A stretch of 33,457 nucleotides of DNA from Singulisphaera sp. GP187 (GCA_945871815.1 CAMBXM010000025.1:1-33457); one strand, 5' to 3'. Shown: positions 16,067-25,853, numbered from the stretch's first letter. The notes: generated by a model not told the origin, from the sequence alone. Program-made: numbers and translations.

Positions 16067-17385
16067 AACGCGCGGTCCATCATTCGCTCGCTGCTGGCTT
16101 CCATTTCCCCCACCACAGCCTGCATGGTGCTGGCAGGCTGGCTCCACGCCGGCGAGCTCAGTAACCGCTCGATGTGGGCGGTGAGTTGCGTCAGCCCCTC
16201 CGCGGTCAATGCGGTCTGCACGGCGGCCGCCTGATAGGCCGCGATCGGATCGGGCTCGGCTTCCGTCGCGGCGGCTTGCGCATCGGACGGGGCGACCACG
16301 CGGTCGGCCAGCGCCTGAGCCGCCTTCAGCGTCGTGGTCACCGACACCGCCAGGCGGTCGCTGGCTTCGATCGTCGCATGCAGGTCCTTGAGCGTGCTTC
16401 GTAGACTGGTCTGGCTCTCGCCGAGTTCCCGACTCAGGCTCTCACGCTGCGCCGTCAGTCCGCCGAAGAACTCCGCCATCGCGGCCTGTCGCTGTGTGCC
16501 GATGTTGTCCGGCAACTCCTCTACGGCAACGGAAACGCGATGTGCCGCGACGGAAATGTTGGTCATCGACTCGATCGACTGCTGGATGGCAGGATCGCGC
16601 ACCATGTTCTGGACCGCCAGTTCGCACTCCCAACGAAGCAGCGTCGGCGCCCGACTCGCATAGAAGAACACGCGTTCCGCCAGCAATCGCGACTGCTGCA
16701 TCTCCTGCGCAGCGGGATCGAGAGAGGCCAGGGGATCGAGCCCAAGGCTCGTGAACAAATTGCTGGCGCGCTTGCCAGTCTCCGACTGCTGCCTTTGACC
16801 CGCGGAGTTCTTGAGCCGAATCGTCGCCACGTAGCGTTGGCCCGGATTGCTCTCGAACCAGTCGGAGATGCACCCGTCCAAGTCCGCGATCTGGTCTTCG
16901 GTCAGCGCCCGCCGGGCGATGCCGCGGAGTTGCTGCTCCTGGGCGCCATAGACCCGGATCAACTCCTGCGTGGCGGCGGCGCCAAAGGTCGCAGCGCCAC
17001 CGGTCAGCAAACTCGCCACCAACCCACGGCGCTCGAGGTTGACCATGGTGATCAAGTCCGCGAGTCCGACCAACGGGTTGGGGCTCGACGCAATCGTCAA
17101 GGCCGAGGAGACAGTCGCAAGCCGACGCACCTGCGACAGGCGCCGCGCCGTGGCGTACGCGGTCTTCGCTTCTGGACGGTCGCCCGCGACCGGAGCCTTG
17201 GGCACCGCGCGGTTCCAGGCCTCGTTCATTACCGCCATGTAGGTGTCCACGAAGGACATGACTTCGGACTGGACCTCGACGGCCGTCACGCCTCCAGGCC
17301 CGTGCCGGACCACAGTCCCTCTCCCGGTTCCGCAACTGCAAAGGCAGGCGCACAAGAACAGCAACAGACTGGGCGAGGCTCTCAT
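15982..17385 (-). CDS. Lipoprotein-like coiled-coil protein with C-terminal membrane anchor
   Basis: A 467-aa protein I do not recognise. The ATG at 17385 starts a Cys-rich signal ending LCSC (Cys18), a possible lipobox. The middle is helical: a MVNLERRGLVASLLTGG membrane-prone patch, EDQIADLDGCISDWF, then long stretches with heptad-like spacing (RESLSRELGESQTSLRSTL, KDLHATIEASDRLAVSV) consistent with coiled coil. The last 25 residues form one transmembrane helix (LLVLAVVAPLVALVAAF). A lipid anchor at one end and a helix at the other could span between membranes or fix a loop to the inner membrane (inference). It stands alone and overlaps the EamA gene tail to tail by 85 bp. Confidence 0.7.
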   Translation of the reverse strand: MRASPSLLLFLCACLCSCGTGRGTVVRHGPGGVTAVEVQSEVMSFVDTYMAVMNEAWNRAVPKAPVAGDRPEAKTAYATARRLSQVRRLATVSSALTIASSPNPLVGLADLITMVNLERRGLVASLLTGGAATFGAAATQELIRVYGAQEQQLRGIARRALTEDQIADLDGCISDWFESNPGQRYVATIRLKNSAGQRQQSETGKRASNLFTSLGLDPLASLDPAAQEMQQSRLLAERVFFYASRAPTLLRWECELAVQNMVRDPAIQQSIESMTNISVAAHRVSVAVEELPDNIGTQRQAAMAEFFGGLTAQRESLSRELGESQTSLRSTLKDLHATIEASDRLAVSVTTTLKAAQALADRVVAPSDAQAAATEAEPDPIAAYQAAAVQTALTAEGLTQLTAHIERLLSSPAWSQPASTMQAVVGEMEASSERMMDRAFYRLLVLAVVAPLVALVAAFAYRALVGH

Positions 17386-17801
17386 GGCGCAGATTGGCAC
17401 GACAAACGAGAAGGTGATCGGGAGGCCCGGCGAAGCCCGGTCACTCCATGCAGTTCCGCACCAGTCACCCAGCGAGCGTGATCGATGTCGCGCTCGCCCG
17501 CCTCGCGGTAGGGCGCAGGCTGCACGGAACACGCGCGATTTCGCCCATGGTGACACATCGGCCGACGAAGTTGGACAGTGGCGCGGGCGGGCATTGTGGT
17601 TGGCAGTCGCGCCCAGGCAAGCAGGTCGCGGGGCGATCGGCAGTGCGGGACATCCGATCACTCCCAGGCGATGCTCCCGCTGACGAAAACACGCGTCAAG
17701 GGGACGATGGTGGTGCGCAGCGTTCCGTGGTCACTGGTCGGTGTCGAGGTTGGCAAAGCAGCGCGAGGCAGCGCCAGGTTCCGCAAATCGCTCCACCTAG
17801 A
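17386..17801. other. Intergenic region, no gene seen
   Basis: About 416 nt between two divergently arranged genes. Frames on both strands stay open by high GC, but none has a credible start, signal peptide or family motif. The right end carries TAGAAT (17798-17803), a good -10 match for the following membrane gene. Confidence 0.5.
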
Positions 17802-17906
17802 ATGTCCTTGCCGCGGCCGCGGGCCAGCAAGACCCTCCCGCCACCCTGGCGCGCAGTCTTCGAGGGGATTCGACGGGACCTGCGCGACCGCCGAGACCTC
17901 TGTCGC

Positions 17907-18638
17907 ATGTCGACCCTGCAGCAAACCACGGACGGCAGCGAATCCGACCCACTTGGCCTCGGCGCCTATCGCACCGGACCGCTGTTCCATGCCGCGTAGG
18001 CGGTCCTGGTCATCGGGCTCCTGTTCTTCGATTGGGATCCCAGTTACGTGTTCTTGGGTCTCACCATCGAGTTGGGGATCGCCATCCTGGGCAACATCGT
18101 TCGCACCTATCTCAGCCCGTCGGGGCTCCCTGCGGTACTGGCAACAGCGATCCACGTCCCCGCTCTTGTGCTCGCCGCGTTTGCGTTCAGCGTCTCGCTG
18201 ACGATCACAGTCGCCGTGAGCAGCACCGAATCGGGATGGTCCACCTGGGTCCTCCTGCTGCTCTTCCTCGCCCTCTCGGCGTGCGGTGCCGTGCAACAGT
18301 TCCTGGCGACGTCGGTGAAGCAGGCGCAGATTTTCGAGCGACGGAACGCCAAGTATCGCTTCGAGAACGGGCGCCCCCTGCTCGGCAGTGGGTCCCTTGC
18401 CCTCGGCCCGATCGTCGAGACCTGGCTGTCCCTGGGAGCCTTCGCACTCTCGCTCGGCCTCGCTGCGGTCCTCGGCGCCGCCTGCACCTCGCCGACGGCT
18501 GCCGCCGCGACCATGGTCCTACTGTGCCAAGTGCGCCAGCCGATCGAGAGTGGGCGCTGCGCGCCAGCGCACCCGGTCCTGCGCAAGCCGCCACTCTCCG
18601 CCATCTCCCCTGTGGCCCGCGCCCGCAAAGATCGCTAG
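17907..18638 (+). pseudogene. DUF6498-like membrane protein gene interrupted by an in-frame amber codon
   Basis: Frame zero is open from at least the ATG at 17802 through the ATG at 17907 to 18638, except for TAG at 17997-17999. After the stop the protein reads straight into a membrane segment, AVLVIGLLFFDWDPSYVFLG, then TIELGIAILGNIVRTYLS. This resembles the opening of DUF6498 proteins (FFxW, then a helix with E and N residues). Four or five helices follow. The amber codon falls at the edge of the first helix, so either the gene is a nonsense pseudogene, or it starts downstream (GTG 18048) with a shortened first helix, or the base is an error. No SECIS-like hairpin follows the TAG. I set the left edge at the ATG at 17907, but it could extend to 17802. 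Confidence 0.45.
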
Positions 18639-18693
18639 CCTCTTTGGCCCAACATAGGTTCGCGACCAGCCTGCGAGCCGCAACGTACAGAAG

Positions 18694-18699
18694 TAGGCC
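18694..18699 (+). promoter_or_regulatory. Possible -10 box (TAGGCC) of PEP carboxykinase
   Basis: TAGGCC ends 8 nt before the ATG at 18708. The last base is not T, but the spacing equals that of the stronger leaderless candidates. TACAGA lies 8 nt further upstream as an alternative, and AAGAG before the ATG is only a weak ribosome-binding site. Confidence 0.3.
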
Positions 18700-18707
18700 C
18701 AAGAGCC

Positions 18708-20288
<1,581 letters not shown>

Positions 20289-20302
20289 GGCCGACATCGC
20301 AA

Positions 20303-20328
20303 GGCGCGATCCCAATCCGGGTCGCGCC
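20303..20328 (+). terminator. GC-rich hairpin after pckA
   Basis: Positions 20303-20309 pair with 20322-20328 (7 bp). One bulged T and a 3-bp inner helix follow, around the loop AATCC. It starts 14 nt after the pckA stop. There is no T-tract, so it may stabilise the 3' end more than act as a classical intrinsic terminator. Confidence 0.4.
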
Positions 20329-20407
20329 GCGCGCCGTTCGCAGCGCACGGTCAGAGCATGCGGCCACAGCGCGCCGCGGTGTGCTGCCCACCCGACGGTC
20401 TCCGAGC

Positions 20408-20413
20408 TACCCT
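20408..20413 (+). promoter_or_regulatory. Predicted -10 box (TACCCT) of a leaderless transcript
   Basis: TACCCT ends 8 nt before the GTG at 20422, matching the spacing at 3786, 8709 and 31132. No ribosome-binding site precedes the GTG. This supports 20422 as the true start of the candidate selenoprotein gene. Confidence 0.45.
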
Positions 20414-20421
20414 TTGCTATC

Positions 20422-20766
20422 GTGCCCGACCCCAAAGCACCCGTAGTCCTCTACCAGGGCAGCTTCGCCATCGCACGCGACCTCGAGAAGGTCCTCATTC
20501 GCGGTGAAGTGAAGGCCATTGTCGTTCCGCTCCCCGGCGGTTGAGGCGGTCCCAAGGGATGGCTCGCGGTCGCGAGCCAAGACCGGGAACGCGCCGAAGC
20601 GTTGATCTCGGCCTACGAGGCCTCGTTGCTCGGGCGAGCGGCGCCCACCGCCGCATGCACCGCCGACTTCTCGCAGGCCGTCACCACGTGCCCGGGCTGC
20701 GGCACAGAGTTCGAGACTGCGGGGCGCACTCGTTGCCCCGACTGCGGTCTCAACTTTGGCGGCTGA
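20422..20766 (+). CDS. Candidate selenoprotein: DUF2007-like domain plus zinc ribbon, Sec at residue 41
   Basis: One frame runs from GTG 20422 to TGA 20764-20766, interrupted only by TGA at 20542-20544. Read through it gives 114 aa. Residues 7-70 (VVLYQGSFAIARDLEKVL, then GEVKAIVVPLPGG-U-GGPKGW, then SQDRERAEALISAYEAS) have the beta-alpha-beta-beta-alpha layout of DUF2007-type proteins, where D-x-E-x-A-x-x-L closes the domain. Residues 90-114 form a zinc ribbon, CPGCGTEF and CPDCGLNFGG. The Sec sits in a PGG-U-GG turn before the Trp strand. A two-helix hairpin follows the TGA (next entry). Cys residues of the zinc ribbon downstream make a truncated 40-aa product unlikely to be the intended one. 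Function is unknown; a redox or metal-sensing switch is inference. It faces the sugar permease gene with 33 nt between stops. Confidence 0.7.
20547..20585 (+). promoter_or_regulatory. Candidate bacterial SECIS element with GGUC apical tetraloop
   Basis: Upper helix: 20560-20567 pairs with 20572-20579, 8 perfect base pairs closing the tetraloop GGTC (20568-20571). Lower helix: 20547-20551 pairs with 20581-20585, 5 perfect base pairs, separated by an 8-nt left bulge and a single A on the right. The apical loop begins 23 nt after the TGA at 20542-20544. The E. coli fdhF SECIS also has an upper stem capped by a GGUC tetraloop, whose G and U contact SelB. The fdhF bulged U has no obvious equivalent here. 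Confidence 0.7.
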
Positions 20767-20799
20767 ACGCGGCTTTGTGCTGGCCGCCAGCACGCACGC

Positions 20800-21774
20800 T
20801 CAGCGCCGTCGTCGCAACAGCCGGCGCACGCCTTCGTCAGCAGCCGCGCCCAACAGAATCACCGCGCCGACGATCGCGAACTCGAGCTGGTTGCCGCTGC
20901 CGACGATGACGATCGCCATGGCCAGGACCTGCATGAGCGACGAGCCGAGCACGACGCCGAGAATCGTGCCCTCGCCGCCGCGCAGCGCGACCCCGCCGAG
21001 CACCGCTCCAGCGATCGCATACAGCTCGTAGAAGTTGCCAAAACTCGACGCTCCCGCGGAGTTCACGTAGAGCACGAACAGGCAGCCCGCGAGTCCCGCG
21101 AGCAGCGAGCAGACGACGTAGGCGAGGATCGTCAACCGACCCGTCGCCACGCCCGAGAAGCGAGCAGCCTCCTCGTTGCGACCGAGCGCGAACAAGTGAC
21201 GGCCCCACACCGTGCGTTGGAAGAACACCGCCGCGAGCACCGCGACGACCAAGAGGATCAGCGCCGACACGGGGAAGCCGAAGCTCGCGGTGATCGGGAT
21301 GCGGCCGTTTGCGAGCCACCGCAGGCCCTCGACATCACTGCCGAGCCCCATGGTCTGGTCGTTGGTGAACCAGCGCATGAGGCCGCGGTAGAGCAACAGG
21401 CCGCACAGCGTCACGACGAACGGCTGCAGCCGTAAGCCGACGATCAAGATGCCGTGCCACAGCCCGATGCCAGCGCACAGCAGCAGAACGAGCGGCAGCG
21501 CCAGCCACGGCGGCAGCGCGCAGTCCTTCAGCAGCCACGGCAGCATGCAGCCTGCGGTGCACACGACGGCTCCAATCGACAAGTCGATGCCGCCAGTGAC
21601 GATGACGAATGCGGCCGCGATGCTCAGGATGCCGAACATGCCGACGCGCTGCAGCAGGTTCTGCAGGTTGTAGGCAGTCAAGAACGAGTTGCTGCCGTCC
21701 GCTTGCTGTGCGAGCAGCGTCGTCACGACGAACACCGCAAGCAGGAGACCGGTGATGCCGAGGAGCTTCTTCAT
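20800..21774 (-). CDS. Sugar ABC transporter permease, RbsC family
   Basis: A 324-aa inner-membrane protein with eight to ten helices. The core motif VTGGIDLSIGAVV after the second helix and the late GAVLGGVALRGGEGTILG (the family's G-x-x-LGG-x-x-LxGGxG stretch) identify the ribose/galactose/xylose-type permease. The ATG at 21772-21774 overlaps the ATPase stop as ATGA and starts MKKLLGITGLLLAV; the longer open frame upstream is inside the ATPase gene. It is the last gene of the minus-strand operon. Only one permease gene is present, so it probably forms a homodimer. Confidence 0.9.
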   Translation of the reverse strand: MKKLLGITGLLLAVFVVTTLLAQQADGSNSFLTAYNLQNLLQRVGMFGILSIAAAFVIVTGGIDLSIGAVVCTAGCMLPWLLKDCALPPWLALPLVLLLCAGIGLWHGILIVGLRLQPFVVTLCGLLLYRGLMRWFTNDQTMGLGSDVEGLRWLANGRIPITASFGFPVSALILLVVAVLAAVFFQRTVWGRHLFALGRNEEAARFSGVATGRLTILAYVVCSLLAGLAGCLFVLYVNSAGASSFGNFYELYAIAGAVLGGVALRGGEGTILGVVLGSSLMQVLAMAIVIVGSGNQLEFAIVGAVILLGAAADEGVRRLLRRRR

Positions 21775-23279
21775 GCGACGCCCTTGCCGGTAGCGAGCGT
21801 TAGAATCGCGGCTTCGCTCATGCGCTGTCGCGGCAACTCGCCTTCCACGCGGCCTTGGTGCATGACCAGACAACGATCCGCCAACGCCAGGACCTCGGGC
21901 AACTCCGAACTGACGAACAGGACAGCGACCCCGCGGCCGGCAAGCTCGTGCAATCGCGCGTAGATCTCGGCGCGTGCCGCAACGTCGACGCCCCGCGTCG
22001 GCTCGTCGAGCAGGAGCACCCTTGGTTCGGCGGCGAGCCACTTGCCGAGCACGACCTTTTGTTGGTTGCCGCCGGAGAGCACCGCGACCCGCTGTTCACC
22101 GTGCGGCGTTGCGATCGCGAGGTCCGCGATGGCTCGGACACAGAGGTCGCGCTCGTAGGCGCCGTCGACAAAGGTGCCGCGCGCCCGCAACGTCGCCAGC
22201 GACAGGTTCTCGCGCACACTCATCCCGAGCACCAGCCCCTGGAGCTTGCGATCCTCCGGCACCAGCACGAGGCCCGCGCGCACGGCGTCCGCGGGATCGT
22301 GCCCACCGAGCTGGACGCCACAGCACGTGATCTGACCAGCCACGGCGCGATCGACGCCGAACAAAGCCCGCAGCAATTCCGAGCGCCCCGAACCGAGCAG
22401 GCCGGCGATGCCGACCACTTCGCCGCAACGCAGTTCGAAATCGACGCTGGCGCGCGGGAACGCCCTGGTGCACAGGCCGCGGACGACCAGGGCCACTTCG
22501 CCCGGAGGGTGCGCCGGGCGTAGCTGCGAGCGCAGTTGGCGCCCAACCATCATCGCAACCATGCGCTCGTGCGTGGCGTCGGCGCCAGCGATCTCGCCCG
22601 TGTGCTCGCCGTCGCGGAGCGCCACGACGCGATCGGCGAGTTCGAGCACTTCGGCCATCCGGTGCGTGATCCAGACGATCGCCGTGCCCTGCGCCTTCAA
22701 CTCGCGCACCACCGCGTAGAGGCGCTGCGTCTCGGTGTCGGTGAGGCACGACGTTGGCTCATCCATGATGAGCACCCGGGCGCGACCGTGCAGCGCCCGC
22801 GCAATCTCGAGCAACTGCTGCTGGCCCGGCGCCAGGGAGGACACGAGGCGATGCGGCGAGACCTCGAGGCCAGTCCGAGCCAGAGCCGCAACTGCTTGCC
22901 GGTCCATCGCGCGCTTCCGCAAGAAGGGTCCTCGTCGCAACTCGCGGCCCAGAAACAACGCGCCAGCAACCGTCAGGTTGTCGCAGAGATTGAGTTCCTG
23001 ATGGATCAGGGCGATGCCAGCTGCGAGTGCCGCCTTCGGGTCGGCGAAACGCACTTCGCGGCCGAGCAATCGCAGGGATCCTTCGTCGGGTTGGTGCACG
23101 CCTGCCAGCACCTTCATCAGCGTGCTCTTGCCAGCGCCATTCTCGCCGATCAGGGCCACCACCTCGCCAGCGTGCAGTTGCAGCGAGACCGATCGGAGTG
23201 CCTGCACACCGTCGAAGCGCTTGCCGATCGCCACCACCTCTAGCACCGGCGGGGCACCATCCTGTGCGCGACTCGTCAT
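21771..23279 (-). CDS. Sugar ABC transporter ATP-binding protein, RbsA/MglA type
   Basis: A 502-aa protein with two fused nucleotide-binding domains, the standard size for this class. Domain 1 has Walker A GENGAGKST near residue 40, a Q-loop LIHQELNL, the signature SSLAPGQQQLLEIARAL and Walker B LIMDEPTSCL. Domain 2 has a degenerate Walker A (GLLGSGRSELLRALFG), the signature VLSGGNQQK and Walker B LLLDEPTRGVDV. The class couples ATP hydrolysis to import of monosaccharides. Its start lies 10 nt after the binding-protein stop, and its own stop overlaps the permease start. The exact sugar is not predictable. Confidence 0.93.
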   Translation of the reverse strand: MTSRAQDGAPPVLEVVAIGKRFDGVQALRSVSLQLHAGEVVALIGENGAGKSTLMKVLAGVHQPDEGSLRLLGREVRFADPKAALAAGIALIHQELNLCDNLTVAGALFLGRELRRGPFLRKRAMDRQAVAALARTGLEVSPHRLVSSLAPGQQQLLEIARALHGRARVLIMDEPTSCLTDTETQRLYAVVRELKAQGTAIVWITHRMAEVLELADRVVALRDGEHTGEIAGADATHERMVAMMVGRQLRSQLRPAHPPGEVALVVRGLCTRAFPRASVDFELRCGEVVGIAGLLGSGRSELLRALFGVDRAVAGQITCCGVQLGGHDPADAVRAGLVLVPEDRKLQGLVLGMSVRENLSLATLRARGTFVDGAYERDLCVRAIADLAIATPHGEQRVAVLSGGNQQKVVLGKWLAAEPRVLLLDEPTRGVDVAARAEIYARLHELAGRGVAVLFVSSELPEVLALADRCLVMHQGRVEGELPRQRMSEAAILTLATGKGVA

Positions 23280-23289
23280 CGGGTGGCGG

Positions 23290-24315
23290 TCACTTCTTGC
23301 CCGTCTTCTGCTTCAGGTCTTGCCAGAACGCAGCGACGTTGTCTTTGGTGATCTTGCGCGCCGGCACGTTCAAGAAGCCCCCTGGCGGCAGCAGAGCCGC
23401 GCGCTTGTGCGCATCGGGCTCGTTCAGCAGTTTGCCCAACAACTCGACCGACGCGCGACCGTACTCATAGGGGTTCTGCACCACGGTGCCATGCACGTGT
23501 CCGTCGACGATGCCTTGCAACGTCTCACTGTTCTCGTCAAAGGCAACGACCTTGACCGTGCCGAGCTTCGCTGCCGACCGAACCGACTCGAGCAACAACG
23601 GCGGCTCGTACTCGAACAGTCCGACGAGGCAGGCGATATCGCTCCACTTGCCGAGCGCATCCTGCGCGATCGCCTTGCACTTCTGCCGATCGAACTGATC
23701 GGTGTAGCTGGCGCGAATCTCGTACTTGCTGCCCTTCAGCACCGCGTCCTGCGGATCGAAGCGCGTGCTGTCCATCGAGCGATCGAGCAGTTCGTCGATC
23801 AGGCCTTGGCGACGTCGCCGCGCGTTGTCCTGATCCAACGTGCCGACCACGACCACGATCGCACCGCCGTTCTGCAGCGCCTCCTTGACCAACTGCCCGC
23901 ACATGCGCCCGGCCTCGTAGTTGTCGACTCCGACGTAGCACAGACGCTTGCTCTTCGGGGCATCGGAGTCGTGCGTGATGAGGATCGCCTTGTCGGCAAT
24001 GCGATCGAGCAACTCCGTCATGTTCTCGGGGTCCTTGGGGCTGACGGCGATCCCGACGGCGCCGCGACCGAGGGCGTCCTCTAGGATACGCGTCTGCTCC
24101 TCAGCCGTCCCGTTCGGCGGCATGTGCACGGACACCTCGACGCCGGCTGGACCCTTGGCCGCCTCGACACCGAAGTTCGCGATGGTCCAGAACTCGGCGA
24201 CGCAGTTGGTGATGAACGCGATCTTGGGCGCGCCCTTTGTCGACGACGCCTGCTCGCGGCCGCAAGCAGGCAGCCCTGCGAATGCGAACGTGAACGCGAT
24301 GAGAATCGTGCGCAT
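23290..24315 (-). CDS. Sugar-binding lipoprotein of the ABC transporter (RbsB-like)
   Basis: A 341-aa periplasmic-binding protein of the ribose/galactose type. The signal ends LPAC with Cys18, predicting a lipid anchor. The first lobe has AFITNCVAEFWTIANFG, where family members hold N and F/W residues at the sugar site, then EEQTRILEDALGRGAVGIAVSP. The hinge region has HDSDAP and YVGVDNYEAGR, matching the D-x-D...G-x-D-N motif of the family. The second lobe includes DVVAFDEN-like KVVAFDENSETLQGI. The start was placed at 24315, 5 nt after the SDR stop. This order and spacing make it part of one operon with the ATPase and permease downstream. Confidence 0.88.
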   Translation of the reverse strand: MRTILIAFTFAFAGLPACGREQASSTKGAPKIAFITNCVAEFWTIANFGVEAAKGPAGVEVSVHMPPNGTAEEQTRILEDALGRGAVGIAVSPKDPENMTELLDRIADKAILITHDSDAPKSKRLCYVGVDNYEAGRMCGQLVKEALQNGGAIVVVVGTLDQDNARRRRQGLIDELLDRSMDSTRFDPQDAVLKGSKYEIRASYTDQFDRQKCKAIAQDALGKWSDIACLVGLFEYEPPLLLESVRSAAKLGTVKVVAFDENSETLQGIVDGHVHGTVVQNPYEYGRASVELLGKLLNEPDAHKRAALLPPGGFLNVPARKITKDNVAAFWQDLKQKTGKK

Positions 24316-24320
24316 GGGAT

Positions 24321-25112
24321 TCAGGTGACGGTCATGCCGCCATTGACGGGAATGTCTTGGCCAGTCAGGAACGCAGCCGCATCGCTGCACAAGAAGGCGA
24401 CGAGGCCGCCAACGTCCGCGGGTACGCCCCAGCGCCGCAGTGGAATCATGGCCTTGTAGGCGTCCTTGTCCGCTTGCGCGTCATGCTCGTGGCGCTCGAC
24501 CGGGATCCAACCCGGCGACACCATGTTGACCGTGATGCTCCACTGCGCGAGCTCCATCGCCATGCTGCGCGTCCACCCGGTCTGGGCGCCCTTCGCCGCC
24601 ACGTAGGCACTGAAGTTGGGGACGCCGCGACGGAAGACTTCACTGCCAATGTTGACGATGCGGCCAAAGCGCTGCTGCTTCATGCGCGGCAACAGCGCCC
24701 GCGTCAGCAGGAAGGGGCTCTTGACGAAGAAGTCGAGCATCGACTGATAGAACGCCCAGTCGTACTGCTCGATCGGCTTCAACGGCTGCGCCGGTGTTGC
24801 ATTGACGATCAGCAGATCGATCGGTCCGAGCGACTTGGCGACGCGCGCACAGAGATCACCGACCTCGCCCTCGTCGGTGACGTCGCCGCAGAACAGATCG
24901 CACTCGATGCCGGCGGCCCGCAGCTCCTTCCAGGTAGCTTCGGCCTTCTCCTTGCCGTGCTTGTAGTTGAGCGCGACACGGGCACCCTGGGCGCCGAGCG
25001 TGCGCGCCATCGCCTTGCCGAGGCCCTTGCTGGAGCCGGTGACGAGCGCGGTGTGGCCATCGAGGCGCAGTGACGGAAGCTCCGACGTAGAACCAGATTG
25101 GGGATGAGCCAT
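24321..25112 (-). CDS. Short-chain dehydrogenase/reductase (SDR), first gene of the sugar operon
   Basis: A 263-aa classical SDR. The cofactor motif TGSSKGLG lies at 25-32, the catalytic set is Ser157 (NIGSEV), Tyr170 and Lys174 (SAYVAAK), and DVTD follows the second beta strand. The final PVNGGMTVT tail is typical of family members. A basic residue after TGSS (Lys29) and Asn49-Tyr50-Lys51 after the second strand hint at NADP preference, but this is weak. The start at 25112 is preferred by length; Met at 25130 is an alternative, and the frame is open to 25205. It sits 5 nt before the sugar-binding gene, so its substrate is probably the imported sugar or a derivative (inference). Confidence 0.88.
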   Translation of the reverse strand: MAHPQSGSTSELPSLRLDGHTALVTGSSKGLGKAMARTLGAQGARVALNYKHGKEKAEATWKELRAAGIECDLFCGDVTDEGEVGDLCARVAKSLGPIDLLIVNATPAQPLKPIEQYDWAFYQSMLDFFVKSPFLLTRALLPRMKQQRFGRIVNIGSEVFRRGVPNFSAYVAAKGAQTGWTRSMAMELAQWSITVNMVSPGWIPVERHEHDAQADKDAYKAMIPLRRWGVPADVGGLVAFLCSDAAAFLTGQDIPVNGGMTVT

Positions 25113-25225
25113 GGCGAGACCCTCGATCATGGAGTTGTGCCTGGAAGGAGCAAGAGCCCGACCGCCATCCGCGCCGCGACAGGTTCCACTCGCACTTTCT
25201 TTCATCGCCTGGCGACGCTCCTGCG

Positions 25226-25231
25226 TAGGAT
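25226..25231 (+). promoter_or_regulatory. Predicted -10 box (TAGGAT) of the DUF2911 gene, overlapping a divergent box
   Basis: TAGGAT ends 39 nt before the ATG at 25271, so this gene has a leader of about 33 nt carrying a TTAGGA ribosome-binding site. The minus strand reads TACGCA at 25222-25227, sharing two bases, and could be the -10 of the SDR-transporter operon. Confidence 0.35.
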
Positions 25232-25270
25232 GCCGCCCCTTTCCCCGAACCCCTGTTAGGAATGCACTCC

Positions 25271-25816
25271 ATGAAGATCCTCCTCGTCACTGCCGTCGCA
25301 GCCCTCTTGGCCTGCACCGCCTCCGCCCAGATCTCGGGCAGCATCAACCGCAACGCTCCGACGATCGCCCAGAGCATCTCGATGGGCGAGAACAAGCTCG
25401 AAGTCACCTACACGGCCATCCGCTTCGGCCAGGGCTCGTGGCAGAAGATCCTCGAGAACACGGCGATGCACGAGAAGTTCAACGCCTCGGCCGAGAAGAA
25501 GCCGATCGGCACCGTCAAGACGAGCTGCGTCGTGACCGCCGCAGGCAAGGAGATCCCGGCTGGTGAGTACGCGATGTTCTTCACCGTCCACGAGAAGGCG
25601 GGTTGGATCCTCAACCTCAAGCCGGCGAATGGCGAGGCGATCATGTGGCGCATGATGCTGCAGCCGAGCACCGAGAAGACGGACTGCATGAGCATCTGTC
25701 TCGAACCGTCGGCCAAGGACGCGGTCTGCGCGCTGACGATCAGCTTTGGCGAGTCGCACGTGAAGGTCCCGGTCACTGCCGGCGCCGCGCCGAAGACCGA
25801 GAAGAAGGAAGGCTGA
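25271..25816 (+). CDS. Secreted DUF2911 protein
   Basis: A 181-aa protein. The ATG at 25271 is preferred to the in-frame ATG at 25262 because TTAGGA lies 9 nt upstream and MKILLVTAVAALL begins a clean signal peptide ending ASAQ. The body matches DUF2911: an early SMGENKLEVTYTAIRFG strand set, VTAAGKEIPAGEYAMFF (the G-x-x-IPAGxY core) and GWILNLKP. The usual W-R-x-GANEAT motif of many members is absent or strongly changed. No function is established for the family. It is transcribed away from the SDR operon and closed by a strong hairpin. Confidence 0.78.
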   Translation: MKILLVTAVAALLACTASAQISGSINRNAPTIAQSISMGENKLEVTYTAIRFGQGSWQKILENTAMHEKFNASAEKKPIGTVKTSCVVTAAGKEIPAGEYAMFFTVHEKAGWILNLKPANGEAIMWRMMLQPSTEKTDCMSICLEPSAKDAVCALTISFGESHVKVPVTAGAAPKTEKKEG

Positions 25817-25853
25817 GCCGCTGCGGCCCGCGGGCCGCAACGCAGCGAACGAT

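Noticed and set aside
17997-17999. TAG as pyrrolysine or as another recoded codon
   Set aside because: No downstream structure or Pyl-related gene is seen, and the gene is an ordinary membrane protein. A nonsense mutation, later start or sequence error is simpler.
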